Source: Planctomycetota bacterium | GTDB lineage: Bacteria; Planctomycetota; Brocadiia; JAJRTI01 | Length of the DNA stretch: 8,402 nt | NCBI GenBank assembly: GCA_024278415.1 | Contig: JAJRTI010000367.1 | Coordinates: 1 to 8,402 of the forward strand | Direction of reading: 5' to 3' | Part shown: positions 1 through 5,639 of the stretch, piece after piece | Numbering within the stretch: the first letter of the stretch is position 1 | Layout: every line of letters starts with the position of its first letter | The notes under the pieces: model-generated | Database searches by the model: none | Seen by the model: the letters and a program-made list of their open reading frames with translations, nothing else | What the model was told of the DNA's origin: nothing | Position numbers and translations under genes: made by a program

Positions 1-1450
1 CGCCGGGCGGCCCTTCGGGTGGAGGCTCATCACCGCCAGGCGGAGGTTCGTCGCCACCACCATCGCCGCCGCCGGGCGGCCCTTCGGGCGGAGGCTCATC
101 CCCGCCAGGCGGAGGTTCGTCGCCACCACCATCGCCGCCGCCGGGCGGCCCTTCGGGTGGAGGCTCATCACCGCCAGGCGGAGGTTCGTCGCCGCCATCA
201 TCGCCGCCGTCGGGCGGTCCTTCGGGCGGTGGCTCATCACCGCCAGGTGGAGGTTCGTCACCGCCGCCATCATCGCCGCCGTCGGGCGGTCCTTCGGGCG
301 GTGGCTCATCACCGCCAGGTGGAGGTTCCTCGCCGCCGCCATCATCGCCACCTTCAGGCGGTCCTTCGGGCGGTGGCTCATCCCCGCCAGGCGGAGGTTC
401 GTCGCCGCCGCCATCATCGCCGCCTTCAGGCGGTCCTTCGGGCGGAGGCTCATCCCCGCCAGGCGGAGGTTCGTCGCCGCCGCCATCATCGCCGCCTTCA
501 GGCGGCTCGTCCGGTGGAGGCTCATCCGGTGGAGGCTCCTCATCACCACCTTCGCCATCGCCAGGCGGCTCGTCCGGCGGCGGCCCATCATCACCGCCTT
601 CGCCATCGCTGGGCGGTTCTTCACCCGGCGGCAAATCCGGCGGCACGTCGTCACCCGGCTCTTCGCCATCGGGCGGTTCGTCATCCCCAGGCGGGGGCGG
701 CAAGGGCGGACCTCCGCTCCCCCCGCCGCCATGATCGTCTGAACCGTCGTCTCCGCCCGGCGAGCGGTCCCCGGGGTCGTCTTCTCCGAGCGTTCGTTCC
801 CACATCGCCTTTGGGATCCAGCGGATGCTGCTGTCGGCGAATAGCACGTTCACGCCATCCGGTCCGTGGTTATCCTTCTCATCGATCACCGGTTCCCTCT
901 CTCCGTCCTCTTTCAGCACCGTACGCCCCGCCTCGATCGCGTCCGCAATCATGATGATGCGGTGGCTGTTCTGCGCGATGTTGGAACGGGTCTTCCGCCT
1001 CCCTTTGTTTTTGCCTCCCATGAAATGCGAGTAATACTCGTAGCTCATGCCCCGGCCGCCTTCCCGCCCCTCGGGAGCGTTGTCCTTCAGGTCATCCTTC
1101 GTGAGCACCACGTTGTTCGTTGACGGGCAGCGAAAGATGCTCAGCCCGCGTGGCCTCTTGCCCGTGTAACGCGGATACAGCGTGGACAGGTCGTCCTTGC
1201 CCTTGTCTTCCGGGAACCCCGGCCGCACATCGACCCACGGGAAGTATGGGTCGTAGTCCTGTGAGTACAGCTCCAGATAGTAAGCAACGTTCCTGAGGTT
1301 GTTCTCGCAAGACGCTCGCCTGCCCCGTTCGCGGGCTTGGCTCAGCGTGGGCAACAGCAGCGCCGCGAGGATTCCGATGATGGCAACGACCACCATCAGC
1401 TCGATCAGGGCGAACCCGGACAAGGCCCTGCCGCGGAATTTCCATTTCAT
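1..1450 (-). CDS. Type II secretion/type IV pilin-like protein with long acidic Gly-Pro-Asp-Glu repeat tail (partial, C-terminus beyond left edge)
   Basis: The minus-strand frame opens at ATG 1448-1450 and stays open to base 1 (483 codons, no stop). A GAGGA ribosome-binding site (1459-1463) lies 8 nt before the ATG. Residues 12-17 read GFALIE, the prepilin-peptidase site, with cleavage expected after Gly12 and Glu17 as the conserved +5 Glu. A hydrophobic helix follows (about residues 14-34, ending LLLPTL). The globular head resembles the pseudopilins common in planctomycete-type bacteria: Cys48 and Cys108, then HGPDGVNVLFADSSIRWIP at 195-213, which normally lies close to the end of such proteins. 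Here at least 260 more residues follow from about residue 223, almost only G, P, D and E, strongly acidic and tandemly repeated. The protein is probably exported and anchored or assembled by the head. The tail may be an extended spacer, a cation-binding surface, or a linker to a domain outside the window. Head assignment is firm; role is unknown. Confidence 0.85.
   Translation of the reverse strand, partial: MKWKFRGRALSGFALIELMVVVAIIGILAALLLPTLSQARERGRRASCENNLRNVAYYLELYSQDYDPYFPWVDVRPGFPEDKGKDDLSTLYPRYTGKRPRGLSIFRCPSTNNVVLTKDDLKDNAPEGREGGRGMSYEYYSHFMGGKNKGRRKTRSNIAQNSHRIIMIADAIEAGRTVLKEDGEREPVIDEKDNHGPDGVNVLFADSSIRWIPKAMWERTLGEDDPGDRSPGGDDGSDDHGGGGSGGPPLPPPPGDDEPPDGEEPGDDVPPDLPPGEEPPSDGEGGDDGPPPDEPPGDGEGGDEEPPPDEPPPDEPPEGGDDGGGDEPPPGGDEPPPEGPPEGGDDGGGDEPPPGGDEPPPEGPPEGGDDGGGEEPPPGGDEPPPEGPPDGGDDGGGDEPPPGGDEPPPEGPPDGGDDGGDEPPPGGDEPPPEGPPGGGDGGGDEPPPGGDEPPPEGPPGGGDGGGDEPPPGGDEPPPEGPPG
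2..496 (-). repeat. In-frame tandem repeat, seven copies of 69-72 bp, coding for a G/P/D/E-rich unit
   Basis: Copies begin at 2, 71, 140, 209, 281, 353 and 425. The first three are 69 bp and the next four 72 bp, so the reading frame is always kept. By eye, the copies at 2 and 71 differ at two bases, as do those at 2 and 140. Each unit codes for 23-24 residues built on GGDEPPPGGDEPPPEGPP. A more degenerate stretch of the same composition continues to about 730. The array reaches the left edge, so the total copy number is unknown. Confidence 0.93.
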
Positions 1451-1513
1451 GAATTCGTTCCTCAGAGGAAACCATGGATCGTCGTGTCCCCCGAACGCGA
1501 GAAAGGTAGGATT

Positions 1514-1542
1514 ATTGTACGCGCTAGCTGTAGAAATGGCAA
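1514..1542 (-). promoter_or_regulatory. Sigma70-type promoter for the pilin-like gene
   Basis: Read on the minus strand, TTGCCA (1537-1542; 5 of 6 to TTGACA) is separated by exactly 17 bp from TACAAT (1514-1519; 5 of 6 to TATAAT). It lies just after the methyltransferase stop. Transcription would begin near 1507, leaving a leader of about 57 nt with the GAGGA site. The pilin-like gene can therefore be expressed independently of the genes before it. Confidence 0.7.
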
Positions 1543-1546
1543 CGCC

Positions 1547-2314
1547 TTAAGTTGGTTCCAATGGAAGTTCGAAATCGACGCGGACCGGCTTCAACGCGTG
1601 AACCAAGACTCCCCGGTGATTCGCCGGCCCGCCCACGCCGATAAGACTCGTCTCGTCACGCCACCCCCGCTCAAGCAATCTCTCAACAAACCCCTCCGCA
1701 ATGGCGCGGCCGGGCTCCGCGACCAAGGCGACGCCAGTTGGCGAAACGACGGCTTCGAGCGTCCTGATCAAAGGGGCGAAAGACCGCTTCTCGTATGCCA
1801 CATCGGATGCCAGCACGACGTCAAACCGCCCGTCAACGCCTGGCCGGCGCCAGTCCATGGCCAACGTGCTGGGCAGCCGCCCCAAGTTGAGCAGCGCGTT
1901 CAGTTGCACGAACCGCAACGCATCTGGCTCGTAGTCCGTGAAGAGCATCTCCGCGCCCGCCGCCATGGCGGCAACCCCTGCAAGCCCAAGTCCGCAGCCA
2001 ATCTCGATGGCCCTGGCGCCCGCAAGAATACCTGGCGCACCCAGCACAAACGCTGAAAGAGCCGCCGCAGAGGGCCACACCTCCGCCCAGTAGGGAATGC
2101 GCTCGTCCCGATACGCGGGAGCTGCTGGGCCGGCCTCGATCAGCCTGTCCAGCATCTCCTCGGAGTTCCCCACGGAGTAGATCAGCAACTCCCGCCCCGC
2201 GATGTCAAAACGATTCTCCTTGAGGCGATACCGCTCCCCAAGCCCTTCTTCCAGCGCCCGGACCCGAGCATCCGTGTCGGACCTATCGCGGGGTTCTGTG
2301 CGGGGTACATCCAC
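1547..2314 (-). CDS. Class I SAM-dependent methyltransferase, probable protein-lysine/Nnt1-like (Methyltransf_16-type) family
   Basis: 255 residues. Motif I is EIGCGLG (104-110), the glycine loop that binds S-adenosylmethionine. Asp127 in TDYEP is the acidic residue expected to contact the ribose. DVVLASDVAYE (165-175) is the motif IV / post-IV segment. PYWAEVWPSA (74-83) before the Rossmann core is typical of the METTL20/METTL21/Nnt1-like group, whose known members methylate lysines of proteins; small-molecule substrates cannot be excluded. No signal peptide or membrane segment is seen, so it is probably cytoplasmic. The start is a GTG at 2312-2314, 13 nt after the stop of the protease-like gene; no strong ribosome-binding site is visible, and an ATG at 2308-2310 is out of frame. 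Its place behind the lipoprotein and protease-like genes suggests co-transcription. Family is firm; the target is unknown. Confidence 0.85.
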   Translation of the reverse strand: MDVPRTEPRDRSDTDARVRALEEGLGERYRLKENRFDIAGRELLIYSVGNSEEMLDRLIEAGPAAPAYRDERIPYWAEVWPSAAALSAFVLGAPGILAGARAIEIGCGLGLAGVAAMAAGAEMLFTDYEPDALRFVQLNALLNLGRLPSTLAMDWRRPGVDGRFDVVLASDVAYEKRSFAPLIRTLEAVVSPTGVALVAEPGRAIAEGFVERLLERGWRDETSLIGVGGPANHRGVLVHALKPVRVDFELPLEPT

Positions 2315-2327
2315 AATCAGCGCCGGC

Positions 2328-3101
2328 TCACACCAAGCCTAAAACCAGGAGCACGTCGTACGTCGCGTGCGCGTACACCGCGATGCCAAGCCCCCTGGTG
2401 AAATAGATGAGGCACAACGCCATGCCGGCGCCAAAGCGGAACAAGAAACTCGTCATTGTGAATGCGTCGCCGTAGGGCCCCACGTAGTGCATGTAGGAGA
2501 ACAGCGCCGAACTGCCCACGAGTACCAGCACCACGGCAAGCGTCTCACGCGCGCCGGACCACCCGCGGTCGTGCACGAGGTAGCGGTACACTTCACCAGC
2601 CAGCAGATGGCGGAACAGCAGCTCCTCATACACCCCCGCACCCACCGACAAGATGATGCCCAACATCTCCAGTCGGCCGATGGGCGCAGAAAGGCTGTTG
2701 GGCCATACCGTCTTCAATGGCAGCAGGGTCAAGGCCGACAGCATGATTCCCCAGCATACGCTTTCCCCAAGCATCAGAGAGAACAGCCTGACCCCCACTT
2801 CGCCGCCCTCGCGTTCGAGGCGGCAGCCGACCCAGAAAAACGCCGGAATCAGCATCAGGTTGAACCAGATGAGCCCCTTTGCACCAAGCATGCGGAACGG
2901 AACCTTGAGCGCGGAATTCACCGCATTGTTCAACTCGGACCCGCTGACCATCAGCGCGAACTCATAGAGCCCCATGATGGGCAAGATGAACATGAGGCTC
3001 ACCCACAGCCTGCGGGAAGTGTCGGCATACTCAAAGTCGCCCTGCGCCGCGCCCACGCGCACGCGTGCTGATCCATCAGGCACAGACTGGCGCTCATCCA
3101 T
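2328..3101 (-). CDS. CPBP family intramembrane metalloprotease (CAAX protease/Abi-like)
   Basis: 257 residues from ATG 3099-3101, with GGGAG 11 nt upstream. A TTG at 3126-3128 would add nine residues and leave only 6 nt to the lipoprotein stop, so the start is uncertain. About seven hydrophobic segments are visible; the first begins near residue 32 after a polar, probably cytoplasmic N-terminus. The three signature motifs of the family (PF02517) are intact: EELLFR (Glu159, Glu160, Arg164), FSYMH (Phe201, His205) and HATYD (His245, Asp249). These are the glutamates and histidines expected to form the active site in the membrane. Bacterial members include prenyl-protein-protease relatives, bacteriocin self-immunity proteins and regulated proteases; nothing here selects one role. 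No bacteriocin-like small ORF was seen nearby. It sits between a lipoprotein and a methyltransferase in a likely operon. Confidence 0.88.
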   Translation of the reverse strand: MDERQSVPDGSARVRVGAAQGDFEYADTSRRLWVSLMFILPIMGLYEFALMVSGSELNNAVNSALKVPFRMLGAKGLIWFNLMLIPAFFWVGCRLEREGGEVGVRLFSLMLGESVCWGIMLSALTLLPLKTVWPNSLSAPIGRLEMLGIILSVGAGVYEELLFRHLLAGEVYRYLVHDRGWSGARETLAVVLVLVGSSALFSYMHYVGPYGDAFTMTSFLFRFGAGMALCLIYFTRGLGIAVYAHATYDVLLVLGLV

Positions 3102-3134
3102 CCTGTTCACAGCTCCCAGGCGCTCCAAGCTCTC

Positions 3135-3716
3135 TCACTTCGCGATGTCGGCCACACACTCTTGAATTCGCCGCTCAGCCAGTTCGCGCTCATGGCCGAA
3201 CCACTGCTGGTCCTCGATTTCAGCCTCCCAGCACCGCGACGCATCGCTGGACCGCACACACCAGAAGATTAGGTGGATCCGGGCGCGTTGGAAGATAAGT
3301 CCGTATTTGAGGCCGTACTCCTCGACGCGCCCCACCACGACCCCGTCCACTCCAAGCGCCTTCCCAAGCACGGCCGCGCGTTCGTCGAGCCGCGCGCCTT
3401 CCAGCGTGAGCCCGGCTGCGGCCAGCCGCTTCAGCGACTCATCCCGCGACATCACCCGATGCACGCCGCGATCCTCCAGCGCGCGGCGCAGCAAGTCGGC
3501 CACGACCCGTCCGCTCGCGGCTGGCACCACGACGCCTCGAGTCATGTGCGCCTCCGTCGGCCCCGCGCGTTCCTGGAAATCGAGCACCGCGAGGCTGTCG
3601 ATGGGAGGCTTGCCCGCGTTGGGAGCAAACCGAACCGTGTGAGTCGCGCATCCCCCGCACGCCAAAGCCACAAAGAGCGCCAGTCTAGAGAGCATGTGGA
3701 AACGCATTCTGGCCAT
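3135..3716 (-). CDS. Small putative lipoprotein with CsgG/TolB-like core
   Basis: 193 residues from ATG 3714-3716. A GTG at 3750-3752 and ATGs at 3707 and 3695 share the frame. ATG 3716 was chosen because it gives a normal signal sequence: basic n-region MARMRFHMLSR, hydrophobic core LALFVALA, then Cys20 or Cys23 for lipid attachment. The lipobox is imperfect, ALAC or CGGC. The mature part has IDSLAVLDF (39-47), then a region resembling a truncated CsgG/GNA1162-type alpha/beta fold: a helix with VVADLLRRALEDRG, a conserved-looking SRDESLKRL, and GVDGVVVGRVEEYG (122-135), which matches the strand and tail typical of those periplasm-facing lipoproteins. Cys and Trp residues are concentrated in the last 50 residues. 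It is probably anchored to a membrane and exported. It leads the likely operon with the protease-like and methyltransferase genes. The fold assignment is by motif similarity only. Confidence 0.72.
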   Translation of the reverse strand: MARMRFHMLSRLALFVALACGGCATHTVRFAPNAGKPPIDSLAVLDFQERAGPTEAHMTRGVVVPAASGRVVADLLRRALEDRGVHRVMSRDESLKRLAAAGLTLEGARLDERAAVLGKALGVDGVVVGRVEEYGLKYGLIFQRARIHLIFWCVRSSDASRCWEAEIEDQQWFGHERELAERRIQECVADIAK

Positions 3717-3777
3717 TCGTGCGCTCGCAAAAGCAGTCCCGGAACCGATCACACGTCACCCGACGTCCGCATTTCGC

Positions 3778-3806
3778 ACGTTAGCACAGCCCTCCGTAGG
3801 TGTCAA
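3778..3806 (-). promoter_or_regulatory. Probable promoter of the lipoprotein-protease-methyltransferase cluster
   Basis: On the minus strand a perfect TTGACA (3801-3806) is followed after 17 bp by TAACGT (3778-3783), which fits TATAAT at only 3 of 6 positions. Transcription would begin near 3771, about 55 nt before the chosen ATG at 3716. This would also make the GTG start at 3752 possible, with a much shorter leader. Confidence 0.5.
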
Positions 3807-3906
3807 GCCGCACCGCCAAGCACAACTCCATCCGTGCTCCCACTTGTGCAAGCGCCAGCCCGGCAACGTGGCCGCTGGGAATGGGCGGCTGCTGCAATCA
3901 GGCCCG

Positions 3907-3944
3907 GAAAAGAAAACGGGCCGCCCTCACGTTGAGGGTGGCCC
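3907..3944 (-). terminator. Intrinsic (Rho-independent) terminator, leftward
   Basis: On the minus strand bases 3944 to 3918 form a 12-bp stem (GGGCCACCCTCA pairing with TGAGGGCGGCCC, one A-C/G-U type imperfection in the DNA copy read as a wobble) closed by a 3-nt loop. It is followed at once by GTTTTCTTTT (3917-3908), a U-rich tract. On the plus strand the tract is A-rich and lies before the stem, so the terminator works leftward only. It lies upstream of the lipoprotein promoter and no leftward gene precedes it, so it either insulates that promoter or ends an unannotated RNA. Confidence 0.55.
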
Positions 3945-4292
3945 TGCGTCTTGGCGCGGTCCGCCGACTGGCCGCGCCAGCCACATCTTATGTCGGAACG
4001 TGTGCCTGGAGCGTTCTGAAGGCTCAGCCATTCATTCTGCCAGTCCGATTTAGCAATACATGTGCCACAGAACACAGCCAAGTCGTCGGCCTCACGGCGA
4101 CAACGTAACCTTCGCTGCAACGGCCACTAATGAACCGACCTTACGGGGCCCAATGCCGTTGGGCTCGACATGTGTTGTGCCGCGTTCGCGCGCGGGGAAG
4201 CCTGCATGTGCCAAAAGGAAGCATTCGCGTCCCGCCGTTCCGGCGCTGCCCGGCCATGATCGCCCTCAATATGCTTTTGCCGCACCAAGCAA

Positions 4293-4321
4293 TTGCATTT
4301 TCGATGAGCCGTGTCTATCCT
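4293..4321 (+). promoter_or_regulatory. Probable promoter of the UroD-like and acylase genes
   Basis: TTGCAT (4293-4298; 4 of 6 to TTGACA) and TATCCT (4316-4321; 4 of 6 to TATAAT) are 17 bp apart on the plus strand. The start would be near 4328, giving a leader of about 58 nt that carries the AAGGAG site of the UroD-like gene. Both boxes are imperfect, so this is a moderate call. Confidence 0.38.
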
Positions 4322-4385
4322 TTCAGCTCCGCCATGGCGCCTCAAGGTCCGTGCCACAGGTATTCAACTCAAGGAGCGAGCATCG

Positions 4386-5546
4386 ATGGACTCCATGATT
4401 CCCAAGGAACGCGTTATGGCCGCGTTTGAGAAGCGGCCCACGGACAAGATCCCGATCTACCAAGCCGGCTTCTCCTCGAAGGCCGCGTCGTACGTGCTCG
4501 GCCGCGACGCATTCGTCGGCGGCGGCAGGAACCAGTGGCGCGAGTCGACCGCGCTGTGGGAGGGCCCCGAGGCGCACGCGGAGTTCCTCGAACGCACCAT
4601 GCGAGACGCTGTGGAGCTGTGCACCAAGCTCGACCTCGATCTCGTGCGTACTCAGTACTGGCGCATGCCCGAGAAGCCCACGAAGAAAATCGACGAGTTC
4701 ACGTTCATGTACGGCGATCCGGAGGGCGCGTGGCGCATCATGCGCCATGACCCGGAGAGCGAGCTGTACCAAATCATCGATCAGAGCCCCAAGCCAGAGC
4801 TGACCATCGACGACATCGAGCGCTCCGTCGAATCGGCCGAGGCTGCGTTGGAGAACTACCACCCCACCGCGGCGAGCTACGCGGACTACGTGAAGGCCAG
4901 CGAAGCCTTCAACCATCAGCGCGCGGTGCACGGCACAGGCGTAGGCTGCAACATCAACTACAAAGAGCCGGTGTGGCTGGAGGCCATCGCCTTGCGGCCC
5001 GACCTGGTCGCCCGCCACTTCATGGTCCAGGCCGAGCGCGCCAACCGCGCGGCCGACGCCCAACACGAAGTCGGCATCCGCATCCTCTTCGGAGGGGGCG
5101 ACTTCTGCTCGCAGCAAGGCCCGTTCTACTCGCCCAAGGCGTTCCGAGAACTCACCACGCCGGCGCTGAAGAAGATCTCCGACGGCTGCCACAAGAACGG
5201 CCAGTTCCACTGCTTCGCGACCGATGGCAACGTGTGGCCGGTCGCGGACGATCTGTTCGGCACGGCCGAGGTGGACTGCTTCTACGAGATCGATGGCCGC
5301 GCGGGCATGGACTTGGAACTGCTACGCACGCGCTTCCCCCACCTCACGTGCTTGGGCAACATCGCGTCCTACACGCTGCACAGAGGCACCAAGCAAGACG
5401 TGATCGACGAAACGCTCGATTGCCTGGACAAGGCGAAGAAGTACGGCGGGTGCGTCGTGGGCTGCTCGAACCAGATCGTGTCGCAGACGCCCGAGGAAAA
5501 CTTCTGGGCCATGATGGATACGCTGCACAAGTATCGCGACTGCTGA
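4386..5546 (+). CDS. Uroporphyrinogen decarboxylase-domain protein (UroD/MtaA-like, not HemE)
   Basis: 386 residues. ATG 4386 is chosen because AAGGAG (4371-4376) sits 9 nt upstream and the family N-terminus begins here: MIPKERVMAAFEKRPTDKIPIY. A GTG 25 codons upstream shares the frame but adds no family-like sequence. Family landmarks follow: GGGDFCSQQGPFYSPKAFREL (236-256, the substrate-side segment of PF01208), NGQFHCFATDGNVWPV (271-286) and LGNIASYTLHRGTKQDVI (323-340), then GGCVVGCSNQI (354-364). The arginine-rich N-terminal motif of true HemE is replaced by QAGFSSKAAS, so tetrapyrrole decarboxylation is unlikely. His275, Cys276 and Cys360 may correspond to the His/Cys zinc site of methyltransferases such as MtaA, which move methyl groups to corrinoid or coenzyme M, but the spacing is not canonical. 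It is probably cytoplasmic and co-transcribed with the acylase. The substrate is unknown. Confidence 0.85.
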   Translation: MDSMIPKERVMAAFEKRPTDKIPIYQAGFSSKAASYVLGRDAFVGGGRNQWRESTALWEGPEAHAEFLERTMRDAVELCTKLDLDLVRTQYWRMPEKPTKKIDEFTFMYGDPEGAWRIMRHDPESELYQIIDQSPKPELTIDDIERSVESAEAALENYHPTAASYADYVKASEAFNHQRAVHGTGVGCNINYKEPVWLEAIALRPDLVARHFMVQAERANRAADAQHEVGIRILFGGGDFCSQQGPFYSPKAFRELTTPALKKISDGCHKNGQFHCFATDGNVWPVADDLFGTAEVDCFYEIDGRAGMDLELLRTRFPHLTCLGNIASYTLHRGTKQDVIDETLDCLDKAKKYGGCVVGCSNQIVSQTPEENFWAMMDTLHKYRDC

Positions 5547-5563
5547 GAGCACATTCATGGAGC

Positions 5564-5603
5564 GGAACGCCTTCGCGTTCCGACGGACGGCGAAGGCCGT
5601 CCG
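5564..5603. repeat. Two adjacent hairpins with complementary tetraloops in the UroD-acylase spacer
   Basis: Hairpin 1 is GGAACGC-CTTC-GCGTTCC (5564-5581). Hairpin 2 is CGGACGGC-GAAG-GCCGTCCG (5584-5603). Both stems are perfect (7 and 8 bp), separated by only 2 bases. The loops CTTC and GAAG are complementary, and the octamers at 5569-5576 and 5590-5597 are exact reverse complements, so a loop-loop contact or an alternative 8-bp stem is possible. No U-tract follows, so it is not a standard terminator. It may stabilise or process the transcript, or be a REP-type repeat. Confidence 0.8.
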
Positions 5604-5639
5604 CGCGCGTACTGCATCCTCTTAGTTACAAAGGTTGAC

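Larger units (their letters stand above)
3717..4385. other. Divergent intergenic region with promoters and several hairpins, no convincing gene
   Basis: About 670 bases lie between the leftward lipoprotein gene and the rightward UroD-like gene. Short ORFs on both strands here show no recognisable motif and no good ribosome-binding site, so I call no protein. Structured elements seen are: the leftward promoter (3778-3806); the terminator hairpin (3907-3944); a hairpin with 8-bp arms TGGCGCGG / CCGCGCCA (3952-3959 and 3972-3979); a hairpin with 8-bp arms and a 5-nt loop at 4146-4166; and a rightward promoter (4293-4321). No tRNA T-arm or known riboswitch core was recognised. Confidence 0.7.

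Noticed and set aside
1..500. Possible CRISPR array in the repeat region
   Set aside because: The repeats are contiguous coding units without unique spacers and keep the reading frame.
19..954. Plus-strand 311-codon ORF rich in Arg, His and Ala
   Set aside because: It is the antisense shadow of the repeat tail; the minus-strand frame has a pilin head, ribosome-binding site and promoter, this one has none.
2328..3101. Bacteriocin-immunity role for the CPBP protein
   Set aside because: No small bacteriocin-like gene with a double-glycine leader was seen nearby.
3803..4120. Minus-strand 105-codon ORF in the intergenic region
   Set aside because: It runs through the terminator hairpin and the promoter -35 of the lipoprotein gene, has no clear ribosome-binding site and no motif.
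3900..4140. tRNA, 6S, tmRNA or known riboswitch
   Set aside because: No T-arm motif, CCA end or recognisable riboswitch core was seen on either strand.
4323..5210. Minus-strand 295-codon ORF
   Set aside because: It is antisense to the UroD-like gene and shows no family features.
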